Below are positions 9,274 through 18,369 of a DNA stretch of 34,510 bases, piece by piece. The DNA comes from Candidatus Thioglobus sp. GTDB lineage: Bacteria > Pseudomonadota > Gammaproteobacteria > PS1 > Pseudothioglobaceae. Made by a program: the position numbers and the translations under genes. The notes under the pieces are model-generated. The model ran no database searches. It was not told the origin of the DNA and worked only from the letters and a program-made list of their open reading frames with translations. Where the stretch lies: the NCBI GenBank assembly GCA_028352435.1, contig JAOMMB010000008.1:1-34510 (forward strand). The letters are read 5' to 3'. Every line of letters starts with the position of its first letter. Within the stretch, counting starts at the first letter, position 1.

Positions 9274-11657
9274 TGGCTAAAAATTTAGTTATTGTTGAGT
9301 CCCCCGCCAAAGCAAAGACCATTGAAAAATTCTTGGGTAAAGATTATGTCGTTAAGTCGAGTATTGGTCATATTCGCGATATGCCAAAAAAGAATATGGG
9401 CATCGATATCGAGAATAACTTTGAGCCTACCTATGAAGTAACTGCAGATAAAAAGAAAGTTGTTGCTGAATTGCGTAAAGCGGTTAAGTCCGCAGAAAAA
9501 GTATACCTCGCGACGGATGAGGATCGTGAAGGTGAGGCCATTGCCTGGCACCTATTAGAAACCCTAAAACTTCCAAGAGATACAGCGAGAATCGTATTTC
9601 ATGAAATTACCAAAGGAGCTATTACTAGTGCTATTACCACGCCAAGAACAGTAGATTATCACTTGGTGGATGCTCAACAAGCGCGTCGAATTATTGATCG
9701 ATTAGTAGGTTTTGAAATTTCGCCAGTACTGTGGCGCAAAATCTCTGGGGCGCGTTCAGCTGGGCGTGTGCAATCTCCAGTTATGCGTCTTGTGGTTGAA
9801 AGAGAAAGGGAAATCATTAAGCATACCCCTATATCTACTTATAAAGTGAGAGCTGAATTAGTCAACGATAGTGGTGAAGTGGCAGATGTTAAGCTGAATA
9901 AAGATTTTGACTCTAAAGAGGATGCGTTAGCGTTCACAACCAAACTTTTATCAGCAGATTTAACAGTTGCCTCTATTGAGAAAAAACCTTCAAAGCGTTC
10001 GCCAAAAGCGCCATTTATTACTTCCACATTACAACAGGAGGCTTCTCAAAAACTGGGATTTTCGGTTAAACAAACCATGACTATTGCCCAGAATTTATAT
10101 CGTGAAGGCTCGATTACTTACATGAGAACAGATTCATTTAATTTATCAGAAACTGCAATTGAAGCAGCTGGAAAAGTTATTGAACAAGAATTTGGCGCTG
10201 AATATCACAATGTTAGGCGCTTTAAAACTAAAGACTCTGGCGCACAAGAGGCGCACGAAGCAATCCGCCCAACAGACCTAACCAAGCCAAGTATTTATGG
10301 CGTAGATGAACAAACAGCTAAGCTTTATAGCCTGATCTATAAGCGCACATTAGCGTCGCAAATGAGCGACGCTCAATTGCAAAAAACACAAATTAAAGTA
10401 ACTGTATCAAATGCAGATGAGAAGTTCTTAGCAAATGGTGAGATTTTAACTTTTCCAGGTTTCTTAAAAGTTTACGATTATCTTTCTGCTGATGACAAAT
10501 TACTACCTGATTTAAGCAAAGGCGATTCTCTGACATTGGCTAGTTTCTCTGCAAGAGAAAGCTTCTCTCGTGCTAAGCCTCGTTATACAGAAGCTTCGCT
10601 GGTTAAAAAGGTTGAAGAAATGGGTATCGGTAGGCCATCTACCTTTGCCACCATGGTTTCTACTGTTCAAGATCGTAATTATGTGACTAAGGAGACTCGA
10701 GAGGGTTATGAGCGTGAGTACGACCTAATTGAAATTCAGGACAATGCTGTAGTTGAATCAAGAGCTGGTGAAACAACAGGCGCTGAAAAAAATAAACTAT
10801 TCCCTACTAATGTTGCATATTTGTTAAATGATTTCTTAGTGAAAAATTTCAGCAATATTATCGATTACGAATTTACAGCCAAACTAGAGAGTGACTTTGA
10901 CACAGTGGCAACCCAAAACACCCCTTGGAAACAAGTTGTCAAAAACTTCTATGACCCGTTTCATGCACAAATTGAAGCAGCAGCAGACATCTCCAGAGAA
11001 GAGACACATGGTATGCGCGAACTGGGCGAAGACCCTAAATCAGGCAAACCAGTCAGTGTTCGATTTGGACGATATGGTGCATTTGCACAAATTGGCCATA
11101 AAGATGACGAAGACAAGCCTACTTTTGCGGCATTGAGAGGCACACTTGACATTGAAACCATCACATTGGACGAAGCGTTAGAGCTATTTAACATGCCTAG
11201 AACGGTAGGTGAAACAGAAGAATTTGGCATTATCAAAGCTAACTATGGTCGCTTTGGTCCTTACATCCAATACGGCAAAAAATACGTCTCTCTTAAAGAG
11301 CATATTCCAGAAGATGTTGATTTGGAAACAGCGCTAGAGCTAATCGCAGCCAAAGAAAAATACGATGCAGAGCGCGTTATTAAGAAATTCGATGATTCTG
11401 AAATTCAAGTCTTAAATGGCCGTTTTGGTCCTTATGTTTGGAATGGAAAAAAACGAGGAAAAGGCCAGAAGAACATCACTATCAAGAAAGTATTTGGTGA
11501 TAAAGAGCCGATTGATCTAACGCTGGAAGAATGCAAGAAAGCTATTTCTGGGAAGCTTAAGCCAAAAACAAAAGCTCGTAAAAAAGCAGCGCCCAAGAAA
11601 GCTCCAGTAAAAAAAGCAGCCAGTAAAGCTACCAAAAAACCCGCTAAGAAAAAGTAA
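9273..11657 (+). CDS. topA: DNA topoisomerase I, type without zinc fingers
   Basis: Type IA topoisomerase that relaxes negative supercoils by single-strand passage. It has 794 residues. The Toprim domain (about 1-145) has VIVESPAKAKTIEKFLG and ATDEDREGEAIAWHL. The catalytic tyrosine is Tyr283 in SITYMRTDS, and the MGIGRPSTFATMVSTVQDRNY motif follows. The C-terminal part carries two to three repeats of the RFGPYIQYGKKYVSL / RFGPYVWNGKKRG type and ends in a Lys/Ala-rich tail of about 40 residues. The only cysteine in the protein is in EECKK, so the tetracysteine zinc ribbons of E. coli TopA are absent. The protein looks more like Bacteroidota TopA than gammaproteobacterial TopA, although its neighbours are native; see findings. 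Confidence 0.96.
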   Translation: MAKNLVIVESPAKAKTIEKFLGKDYVVKSSIGHIRDMPKKNMGIDIENNFEPTYEVTADKKKVVAELRKAVKSAEKVYLATDEDREGEAIAWHLLETLKLPRDTARIVFHEITKGAITSAITTPRTVDYHLVDAQQARRIIDRLVGFEISPVLWRKISGARSAGRVQSPVMRLVVEREREIIKHTPISTYKVRAELVNDSGEVADVKLNKDFDSKEDALAFTTKLLSADLTVASIEKKPSKRSPKAPFITSTLQQEASQKLGFSVKQTMTIAQNLYREGSITYMRTDSFNLSETAIEAAGKVIEQEFGAEYHNVRRFKTKDSGAQEAHEAIRPTDLTKPSIYGVDEQTAKLYSLIYKRTLASQMSDAQLQKTQIKVTVSNADEKFLANGEILTFPGFLKVYDYLSADDKLLPDLSKGDSLTLASFSARESFSRAKPRYTEASLVKKVEEMGIGRPSTFATMVSTVQDRNYVTKETREGYEREYDLIEIQDNAVVESRAGETTGAEKNKLFPTNVAYLLNDFLVKNFSNIIDYEFTAKLESDFDTVATQNTPWKQVVKNFYDPFHAQIEAAADISREETHGMRELGEDPKSGKPVSVRFGRYGAFAQIGHKDDEDKPTFAALRGTLDIETITLDEALELFNMPRTVGETEEFGIIKANYGRFGPYIQYGKKYVSLKEHIPEDVDLETALELIAAKEKYDAERVIKKFDDSEIQVLNGRFGPYVWNGKKRGKGQKNITIKKVFGDKEPIDLTLEECKKAISGKLKPKTKARKKAAPKKAPVKKAASKATKKPAKKK

Positions 11658-11744
11658 GAAAGCGCCATAGCCTTATTATCACACAGCCTTTTTCCACTTT
11701 TGCCGTGTAAAATGCAGAGCATTTATTATTAAATATAAGTTGTT

Positions 11745-11927
11745 ATGTTACTAATTAGCGAAATAATGATTGGCAATCCCCAAATTGATGACTTTGAAGA
11801 ATTGGTTGTTGTACTAAAGGCTATTTCTGATGCATCTGATGAGCGTTTTTTTCGAATGGATGTTAAGCCCGACTATCAAGATACACCAGAAAACTGGGAG
11901 GACCGTCTAGAGGCGGCATTTTACTAA
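11745..11927 (+). CDS. Small conserved-looking hypothetical protein upstream of trpF
   Basis: A 60-residue acidic protein with no family I recognise. It is rich in Asp and Glu, with a helical first half (DDFEELVVVLKAISDA) and a second half containing FRMDVKPDYQDTPENWEDRLEAAFY. The ATG at 11745 or the one at 11766 (MIGNPQIDD) could be the start; neither has a clear ribosome binding site. That it is real is supported by its TAA overlapping the next gene's ATG as TAATG, and by the continuing chain of overlaps into trpF and trpB. Confidence 0.6.
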   Translation: MLLISEIMIGNPQIDDFEELVVVLKAISDASDERFFRMDVKPDYQDTPENWEDRLEAAFY

Positions 11928-12634
11928 TGGGAAAATATTTAAACAAAGAGCAAATTTTTGACGCAGAAGATGGCGAAGATTTGTATGCAAATGAAGAGCA
12001 GTTAGTTGCACGCCTAGAGTTTTTTGAAACGCAACGCTCTGAGCAAACCCTTGAAACGCCAGTTGAAGATCGCATTAACACACTACTTGAAATTGCACGT
12101 ATTCAGGTTGAGCGCTATAAAGGTTCAGACGCTTGGGAAGTGGCTATGTTAGCCTTTGATCTGGCTAAAGAAAATGAACTTTGGGAGCTAGCAACAGAGG
12201 CTTGTGATGCGATGTTTTTATCTGAAGGTCCTGATGCTTTAAAAGCACTCGGTCATGCCTTGTGGCTGGGAGTTACTTTCCCGATTGATCCAGAAATCAC
12301 AGTGGCGATGTTGCAACACTTGGTGGAAGAGTCACCTAAAGGTGCTGATACTAAAGCCTATGCAGCAGCAGTAGCACACTACATCGTCTCTATTCGACGC
12401 GGTGCAGATGATGATCTAACCTTTTTTGCTTCTCAAATGATTGCATCAGTTGCAGATGAGCATTCTCATGTGGCTGATCAGTCAACCTTTGACTTGTGGC
12501 GTAGAACTTTGCAACTAGATAAGCCAGAAGTATTTTTGCCAAAACTTTCTAGTGCGGTTGAGCAGCTAGTTGGAGACAATTGGTGGGTTGATCGAGAAGC
12601 TATCATAGCTAAGCTTGACGCTGAAGGTAAGTAG
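11927..12634 (+). CDS. Hypothetical helical-repeat protein coupled to trpF
   Basis: A 235-residue, acidic, almost entirely helical cytoplasmic protein with no signal peptide or membrane segment. I do not recognise the family. The middle (about residues 45-155) has TPR-like pairs of helices: INTLLEIARIQVERYKGSDA, then VAMLAFDLAKENELWELATEA, then ALKALGHALWLGV, then AAAVAHYIVSIRRGADDD. Such helical arrays usually bind protein partners. Its stop TAG shares one base with the GTG start of trpF, and its own ATG overlaps the preceding small gene. It is therefore built into the operon with trpF and trpB, but nothing in the sequence shows a role in tryptophan synthesis. Confidence 0.8.
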   Translation: MGKYLNKEQIFDAEDGEDLYANEEQLVARLEFFETQRSEQTLETPVEDRINTLLEIARIQVERYKGSDAWEVAMLAFDLAKENELWELATEACDAMFLSEGPDALKALGHALWLGVTFPIDPEITVAMLQHLVEESPKGADTKAYAAAVAHYIVSIRRGADDDLTFFASQMIASVADEHSHVADQSTFDLWRRTLQLDKPEVFLPKLSSAVEQLVGDNWWVDREAIIAKLDAEGK

Positions 12635-13242
12635 TGAAAATTAAGATTTGCGGATTTACTCAGGCTCAAAATGCACACGATGCGTCTTTGCTTGGTATTG
12701 ATGCAATAGGATTGGTTTTTTATGACAAATCTCCACGTTATGTAGAGATTCAGCGCGCCTTAGAAATCGTTCAGGCTTTGCCACCTTTTATTAATCGTGT
12801 GGGTTTATTTGTTAACGCAGATTCTTATTTTATTGACGAAGTACTGTGCGAGGTGCCACTCGACACCTTACAATTCCATGGCGATGAAACACCTCAAGAA
12901 TGTCAGCAATATGGCTTACCTTTTATGAAGGCTTTGCGCGTTAACGAGCAAACAAACATCCCTCAACTAGCACAAGACTACTATCAAGCTAATGGCTTAT
13001 TGCTGGACGCTTATAATTCTACAACTTATGGCGGCACTGGAGAGAGTTTTGATTGGTCATTGGCCAAGGTTGAACTTGATCTGCCTATTATTTTGGCCGG
13101 CGGTCTCAATCCTGAAACAGTGGGTAAAGCGATTCAGCAAGTTAACCCCTATGCAGTTGACGTGTCAAGCGGTGTAGAAAGCTCTAAGGGCATTAAAGAC
13201 ATTCAAAAAATTCAACAGTTTATTCAGCAAGCAAACCTATGA
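12634..13242 (+). CDS. trpF: Phosphoribosylanthranilate isomerase
   Basis: Third step of tryptophan synthesis from chorismate: an Amadori rearrangement of phosphoribosylanthranilate to CdRP. It has 202 residues and a single TIM-barrel domain. The start is [16 protein letters not shown] with the catalytic Cys, [20 protein letters not shown] holds the catalytic Asp, and [14 protein letters not shown] plus [14 protein letters not shown] bind phosphate. The start is GTG at 12634, overlapping the previous stop by one base. Its TGA overlaps the trpB ATG as ATGA. trpF stands alone here and is not fused to trpC as in enterobacteria. Confidence 0.96.
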   Translation: MKIKICGFTQAQNAHDASLLGIDAIGLVFYDKSPRYVEIQRALEIVQALPPFINRVGLFVNADSYFIDEVLCEVPLDTLQFHGDETPQECQQYGLPFMKALRVNEQTNIPQLAQDYYQANGLLLDAYNSTTYGGTGESFDWSLAKVELDLPIILAGGLNPETVGKAIQQVNPYAVDVSSGVESSKGIKDIQKIQQFIQQANL

Positions 13243-14444
13243 GTCACTACAACTTACCAGACGATAGTGGTCATTTCGATCAATTTGGTGGTGCATTTAT
13301 GCCAGAAACCTTAGTGGCCGCTGTTACTGAACTAAAAGAAGCTTACGAAAAATATAAAGACGACCCAGAGTTTTTAGCAGAATTTGAACAAGATCTTAAG
13401 CACTATGTAGGCCGCTCTACGCCGCTTTATCATGCAAAAAATTTAAGCAAAAAACTGGGCGGCGCCCAAATACATTTAAAGCGCGAAGACTTAAACCATA
13501 CTGGTGCACACAAAATAAACAACACCATTGGTCAGGTTTTATTGGCAAAACGCCTTGGAAAAACTCGAATCATTGCTGAAACTGGTGCAGGCCAACACGG
13601 TGTTGCAACCGCAACCGTTGCTGCTCGTTTAGGGCTAGAGTGTGTGGTTTATATGGGTGAGGTCGATGTTGCTCGCCAAGCCTTAAATGTTTTTCGTATG
13701 AAGCTACTCGGGGCATCAGTTGTGCCTGTATCTTCTGGCTCAAAAACTTTAAAAGATGCACTTAATGAAGCGATGCGTGATTGGGTAACCAATATCGATG
13801 ATACTTTTTACATCATCGGAACCGTGGCTGGACCTCATCCTTATCCAATGATGGTGCGTGATTTTCAAAGTGTTATCGGTAAAGAGGCTAAAAAACAGTT
13901 TGCCGATCAAGTGGGCGGTTTGCCAGATGCATTGGTAGCTTGTGTGGGCGGCGGCTCAAATGCTATTGGCCTTTTTCATGAATTTATTGACGATTCATCC
14001 GTTGACATTATCGGAGTTGAGGCAGCTGGACATGGCTTAGAAAAAGGCCCTAGTGCACATGCAGCACCCTTATGTGCTGGCAGTGTTGGTGTGCTTCATG
14101 GCAATCGCACCTATCTTATGGAAGATGAAAATGGCCAAATTATTGAAGGTCATTCAATTTCAGCTGGGTTAGACTATCCAGGAGTTGGCCCAGAACATGC
14201 TTACTTAAAAGATTCAGGTCGAGCAAAATATGTAGCTATTACTGACGAAGAAGCGCTAGACGCTTTTCACACACTTACCAAAGTAGAGGGCATCTTGCCC
14301 GCACTCGAGTCTTCTCACGCAGTAGCTTATGCAATTAAGCTTGCTCAAGAATTAACACAAGATAAGCATATTATCGTCAACCTCTCGGGTCGTGGTGATA
14401 AAGATATTCATACAGTTGCTGAAATCGAAGGTATTCAATTTTAA
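13239..14444 (+). CDS. trpB: Tryptophan synthase beta subunit
   Basis: PLP enzyme that condenses indole with serine to give tryptophan, working with TrpA. It has 401 residues. The PLP lysine is Lys92 in [14 protein letters not shown], the phosphate-binding loop is [15 protein letters not shown], and the C terminus has [13 protein letters not shown]. It is the last gene of the block with trpF. Its partner trpA is not adjacent but starts about 9.9 kb downstream, next to hemE and accD. The 43-base gap to the convergent sdaA gene contains short A/T-rich inverted repeats, none convincing as a terminator. Confidence 0.97.
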   Translation: MSHYNLPDDSGHFDQFGGAFMPETLVAAVTELKEAYEKYKDDPEFLAEFEQDLKHYVGRSTPLYHAKNLSKKLGGAQIHLKREDLNHTGAHKINNTIGQVLLAKRLGKTRIIAETGAGQHGVATATVAARLGLECVVYMGEVDVARQALNVFRMKLLGASVVPVSSGSKTLKDALNEAMRDWVTNIDDTFYIIGTVAGPHPYPMMVRDFQSVIGKEAKKQFADQVGGLPDALVACVGGGSNAIGLFHEFIDDSSVDIIGVEAAGHGLEKGPSAHAAPLCAGSVGVLHGNRTYLMEDENGQIIEGHSISAGLDYPGVGPEHAYLKDSGRAKYVAITDEEALDAFHTLTKVEGILPALESSHAVAYAIKLAQELTQDKHIIVNLSGRGDKDIHTVAEIEGIQF

Positions 14445-14487
14445 AGGGTATTTTTTACCAAATTTTTAGGCGGTAAATGCTATTTAA

Positions 14488-15855
14488 TTAGCACTCGGTC
14501 ATGCTTAGAGCAAGCCCACCAAGCGAGGTTTCTTTGTATTTACTAGACATATCAAGCCCAGTTTTTCTCATGGTTTCAATGCAACGATCCAAAGAGATTA
14601 AATGCTCTCCATGTTCTTTGAGTGACAAAGAGGCTGCGAGATAAGCACTAATCGCACCAAACCCATTGCGCTCGATACATGGAACTTGCACCAAGCCTTT
14701 AACTGGATCACATGTTAGACCTAGATGATGCTCTAGTGCGATTTCTGCTGCATTTTCAGTTTGTTCGCTAGTACCGCCTTTCGCAGCACATATTCCTGCC
14801 GCCGCCATAGATGCTGCAGAACCAACCTCACCTTGGCAACCAACTTCAGCGCCAGAAATAGAACTGCGATGTTTGATTAAACCGCCAACGGCTGCTGCCG
14901 TTAATAAAAAATCGTATATTTGTTGTTGGTTAATTTTTTGATGATGCACCAAGTGATATAAAATTGCTGGAATGATTCCAGCAGCGCCATTAGTAGGCGC
15001 TGTAACCACCATATGCCCCGAAGCATTTTCTTCATTAACTGCCATTGCATAAGCGCATAACCAGTCATTCACGTCAGCGTTGTCTGGATCATTCTGTAGT
15101 TGTTGATATAGATTTTTGGCTCGTCTGGGCGTGTCTAAACCGCCGGGTAATATTCCCTCACCTAACAAGCCTTTTTCAATACAAACCTCCATTGATTGCC
15201 AAATTATATCCAAGCCTTTTTCTAAAGATTCTTTAGAAAGGTTTTGAGCTTCATTGGCGTACTTCATTTGTGCAATCGATAGCCCACTTTCTTTAGACAT
15301 TGATAACATGGCGTCAGCAGAGTCAAACGAATAGGGAAATTGTGCTTTAGACTGACTCAGTATAGGAGCCTTTATTTGGTGGATATTCTCTAGAGTTGTA
15401 ATGAATCCTCCACCAATGGAGAAATAAGTCTCTGATAAAATAAGTTGCTCGGATGCATCTAGCCATTCAAAAACCATGCCATTGGGGTGCTGTGATAGCG
15501 AGTGCTTTGTATCAAAGATAATGGCTTTCTCAGTGTCAAACTTAACACTGCAATCTTGCCCTAATGAAATGGCTTTTTTACGTCGTAATTGATCGGCAAG
15601 ACTATCTACATCTGACTGGGCTAAATCCTCTGGCAAGTAGCCATGTAGTCCCAAAATAATAGCCAAATCAGTTGAATGGCCAACGCCTGTATAAGCCAAT
15701 GAATTTTTAAGTATGCAGCGAACATGAGTATTTTTCTGAGCAGATTGTTTACGCATAAGATCAGCGAAACTATGTGCCGCTATCATTGGCCCCATTGTGT
15801 GAGAGCTTGATGGTCCAATGCCTACTTTAAATAATTCTAAAACGCTGATAAACAT
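14488..15855 (-). CDS. sdaA: L-serine ammonia-lyase, iron-sulfur type
   Basis: Single-chain [4Fe-4S] serine dehydratase, converting L-serine to pyruvate and ammonia. It has 455 residues, the usual length for SdaA/SdaB. The N-terminal beta domain starts [20 protein letters not shown]. The catalytic alpha domain has [13 protein letters not shown] and three cluster cysteines at Cys340 (EVGCQGEVG), Cys382 (LTCDPVKG) and Cys393 (VPCIERN). Which of the sdaA/sdaB paralogs it matches best cannot be told here. It is transcribed alone, convergent with trpB and divergent from the EF-hand/amidohydrolase gene. Confidence 0.94.
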   Translation of the reverse strand: MFISVLELFKVGIGPSSSHTMGPMIAAHSFADLMRKQSAQKNTHVRCILKNSLAYTGVGHSTDLAIILGLHGYLPEDLAQSDVDSLADQLRRKKAISLGQDCSVKFDTEKAIIFDTKHSLSQHPNGMVFEWLDASEQLILSETYFSIGGGFITTLENIHQIKAPILSQSKAQFPYSFDSADAMLSMSKESGLSIAQMKYANEAQNLSKESLEKGLDIIWQSMEVCIEKGLLGEGILPGGLDTPRRAKNLYQQLQNDPDNADVNDWLCAYAMAVNEENASGHMVVTAPTNGAAGIIPAILYHLVHHQKINQQQIYDFLLTAAAVGGLIKHRSSISGAEVGCQGEVGSAASMAAAGICAAKGGTSEQTENAAEIALEHHLGLTCDPVKGLVQVPCIERNGFGAISAYLAASLSLKEHGEHLISLDRCIETMRKTGLDMSSKYKETSLGGLALSMTEC

Positions 15856-15987
15856 AAATACGATTTGTTGATATTATTAGTCATCATAGTAAAATGATAC
15901 TACTATATTTATTCCAATAAAGTTTTATTTAAGCGTTCAAAATAAGGAACTTGGGCAGAACTATCCCCATAAAAATAATGTTTTAAT

Positions 15988-16016
15988 TTGACACACATGA
16001 TACAATTAAATATTGA
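15988..16016 (+). promoter_or_regulatory. Candidate sigma-70 promoter for the EF-hand/amidohydrolase gene
   Basis: A perfect -35 TTGACA (15988-15993) is followed after 17 bases by TATTGA (16011-16016), a weak -10. The predicted transcript start is about 17 bases before the GTG start codon at 16040. A ribosome binding site AAAGGG lies just upstream of that GTG. The rest of the 184-base divergent gap shows nothing further that I recognise. Confidence 0.45.
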
Positions 16017-16039
16017 CTATTTCTTTTAAAGGGTAAAAC

Positions 16040-17203
16040 GTGCATAAAAAATTAATGATTAATTTATTAGTGAGTCTAGCAGTTGGTTTAGGAATCGTTT
16101 TTTCTTCTGCGGTTTTCGCTAAAAATCCAGTAAAAGTAGTTAAGAATATGGACCACGATGGAGATAATAAGGTGAGTTTAAATGAGTGGACTAAATCACC
16201 ATTTATTTTTAAAAAAATTGACTTTAATGGTGATGGCTATATAACTGCTGAAGAGTTTGCAAAAAAATGGGGCATTCCTATGCCTGGCGGCCCGTCCAAC
16301 GAAAGAAGTATTGATGAAGCGGGGTCATTAGATATGTCGGCCACTATTATTGCTGATGTGCATATGCACCCTCACCCTGATAACCACCCAATTGACCAAC
16401 TGTCATGGATGAACCGTAATGGCGTTAAGTGGGCCGGACTAGGTGAAATTAAGGGTGGTAGAGATATTCGTGAAAAATATCGTCAAGCTATGGGTAACCG
16501 TTTTATCCCTTTTGGCGGACAAAGCACTATGAATTCAATTTATTTTAAGCATGGTATAGAAGGGCTTGAAGACCTTAATAACTGGATGTTTAAGTCATTA
16601 ATGAATGAGTTAGAAGAGGACTTCGCTTCTGGAAAGCTAAAAGGGATTGGAGAGTTGTTCGGAAACAACAGTAAATCTAACCCCAATCCAAAGGTTAGAA
16701 GAAAAACCCGAATCGATGCACCAACTTACTTAGTAATGCTTGATCTGGTTGAAAAATATGGAGGCGCGTTATCACTCCATGTTCAAATGGATAAAGATTC
16801 AATTGAACAACTTGAAATTTTGGCTGATCACAATCCAAATGGCAATATTATTTGGGCGCACTGTGGTAATAACAGTTATGCTGAAGAAGCGCGTGGCGTA
16901 TTGTTAAGGCATAATAACATCTATTGCGACCTCGCTGCGAGACACACTCCAAAACTAAAAGATCGTGTTATATCAAAGAGGCCACATTCAGAGATTTTTA
17001 CATCGGATAGTTTAGACGACTCTTGGAGAGTTTTAATAGAAGAAATGCCGGATCGATTTATGGTTGGTACAGATACTAAAACTGAAGGACATTACGATAA
17101 GGGCATTTATAATATTAGAAACGGCCTTCTGGCAAACTTAAGTCAAGAAACGGCAGAAAAAGTTGCTTATAAAAATGCTCAAAGATTACTAGATTTGCAT
17201 TAG
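16040..17203 (+). CDS. Exported EF-hand / amidohydrolase fusion protein
   Basis: A 387-residue protein with three parts. Residues 1-27 form a signal peptide (KK, hydrophobic core, AVFA before the cut). Residues about 38-72 hold two EF-hand calcium loops, one with Asp38, Asp40, Asp42 and Glu49, the other with Asp61, Asn63, Asp65 and Glu72 (DFNGDGYITAEE). From about residue 100 follows an amidohydrolase-type barrel with ADVHMHPHP (His108, His110), LSLHVQMDKDS, IIWAHCGNN and a late metal Asp in MVGTDTK. It is probably a periplasmic or secreted metal-dependent hydrolase. The substrate is unknown; the barrel resembles the amidohydro_2 group that includes decarboxylases and lactonases. The GTG start is chosen for its AAAGGG site; an ATG five codons later is possible. 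Its end overlaps the MFS gene by four bases. Confidence 0.8.
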   Translation: MHKKLMINLLVSLAVGLGIVFSSAVFAKNPVKVVKNMDHDGDNKVSLNEWTKSPFIFKKIDFNGDGYITAEEFAKKWGIPMPGGPSNERSIDEAGSLDMSATIIADVHMHPHPDNHPIDQLSWMNRNGVKWAGLGEIKGGRDIREKYRQAMGNRFIPFGGQSTMNSIYFKHGIEGLEDLNNWMFKSLMNELEEDFASGKLKGIGELFGNNSKSNPNPKVRRKTRIDAPTYLVMLDLVEKYGGALSLHVQMDKDSIEQLEILADHNPNGNIIWAHCGNNSYAEEARGVLLRHNNIYCDLAARHTPKLKDRVISKRPHSEIFTSDSLDDSWRVLIEEMPDRFMVGTDTKTEGHYDKGIYNIRNGLLANLSQETAEKVAYKNAQRLLDLH

Positions 17204-18369
17204 GTGTGTTTCTTATTAAGCCACCACAGTAATATCATTAGTTGAGTAATTAATAGTGGCACAACAGACAGTAGTACAACTTCCCAGCCAAAGTTAAATA
17301 CAAACCAGCCTGCTGATAGCGAGGCGATGGCTTGAAGACTAAAGATTAAGAAATCATTAACTGACTGAACTTTAAATTTTTCATGCTCATGATAGGCTTT
17401 AGGCAGTAAGCTTGTGCCGCCGATAAATAAAAAATTCCAACCAAGGCCTAGCAAAATCAGTGAAATCCAATAGTTGTCTAAAGCATGACCTGAAAGGGCG
17501 ATGGCAACACAAGCAACATACAGTAGCACGCCGGTAAACATCATTTTTCCTAGGCCTAAAATTTTAACAATGATCGGGGTAAATAAAGACGGAAAAAACA
17601 TAGCGATCACGTGAGACTGAATCACAAACTTAGTTTGTTCTAGTGAAAATCCATCAATAACGTGCATACTCATTGGCGTGGCTGTCATTAAGTAGCTCAT
17701 CACAATATAGCCAACTGCCGCACTAGACATGGCAACAATAAAAACAGGCTGTTTAATGATAGTATTTAAGTTTCTGGTAGCTTCACCCTGTTTCGGTTTG
17801 AGGGCGCTAGTTTGCTGATAAAACCATAAAAGTACAAAAGCAGTAATAAAGCAGCCACCCAATAAAATAAAAGAGCCGACAAAATCTGTTTCAAGTATAT
17901 CTCTTCCTAAGGTAGCCAACTCAGGGCCTAAAAAAGCAGAAACCAGGCCACCAATGAGTACGGCAGAAGTTGCTGTTGCGCTTAAATTTTCTTCAACACT
18001 CTCAATAGCGGCAAATCTAAACTGATTCATAGTAGCGGTAGTAATGCCAAATAGAAAAGTAGCCATACAAAATAAATAGAAAGATTGAGCTTCAAGTGAG
18101 GTGATGGCAAGTGCAATAATCACTAATGTATAAGTGCAAACACCTAAGAATGTTTTGCGTCTGCCAAAAATTGACATAATTTTATTGATAGGAATGATGC
18201 CACTAGCCGTTCCAACTACTAACAGCGCTACGGGTAATGTGGATAAGCTATCACTTGGTGCTAGAGTTTGGCCGATAATACCGCCTAAAAAAATCACAAA
18301 AACACTAAGCGACATAAACAGCGATAAACTGGCTGTTAGAATCCAGACGTTTCTAGGCAGGGCGAACAT
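17200..18369 (-). CDS. Major facilitator superfamily transporter
   Basis: A 389-residue integral membrane protein with about 12 hydrophobic segments in two halves, separated by a charged loop (QTSALKPKQGEATRNLN, about residue 190). The MFS motif between helices 2 and 3 is recognisable as NKIMSIFGRRKTFLG. The substrate cannot be told from the sequence; similarity is to general drug- or metabolite-efflux type MFS proteins. The ATG is immediately next to the glmU stop, so it belongs to the block 20388 to 17200. It ends head-on with the EF-hand/amidohydrolase gene. Confidence 0.85.
   Translation of the reverse strand: MFALPRNVWILTASLSLFMSLSVFVIFLGGIIGQTLAPSDSLSTLPVALLVVGTASGIIPINKIMSIFGRRKTFLGVCTYTLVIIALAITSLEAQSFYLFCMATFLFGITTATMNQFRFAAIESVEENLSATATSAVLIGGLVSAFLGPELATLGRDILETDFVGSFILLGGCFITAFVLLWFYQQTSALKPKQGEATRNLNTIIKQPVFIVAMSSAAVGYIVMSYLMTATPMSMHVIDGFSLEQTKFVIQSHVIAMFFPSLFTPIIVKILGLGKMMFTGVLLYVACVAIALSGHALDNYWISLILLGLGWNFLFIGGTSLLPKAYHEHEKFKVQSVNDFLIFSLQAIASLSAGWFVFNFGWEVVLLSVVPLLITQLMILLWWLNKKHT

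Noticed and set aside
9285-9551. Antisense open frame of 88 codons within topA, and similar open frames inside many other genes
   Set aside because: They lie within well-conserved genes in other frames, have no ribosome sites and no recognisable domains.
11579-11657. Lys/Ala-rich repeat at the topA 3' end as a separate tandem repeat
   Set aside because: Codon-level repetition from a basic protein tail; no exact DNA repeat unit.
11710-11724. AAATGC-AGA-GCATTT hairpin after topA
   Set aside because: Three-base loop, weak stem and no T tract; likely chance in AT-rich spacer.
14445-14487. Possible two-way terminator between trpB and sdaA (GGTA-T5-TACC, and TTTACC/GGTAAA with a 12-base loop)
   Set aside because: Stems of four to six A/T-rich pairs, mutually exclusive, without a clean T run after the longer one; not enough to call.
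15856-16039. Riboswitch or glycine/serine-sensing leader before sdaA
   Set aside because: The sdaA leader side of this gap is short and AT-rich with no recognisable conserved aptamer core.
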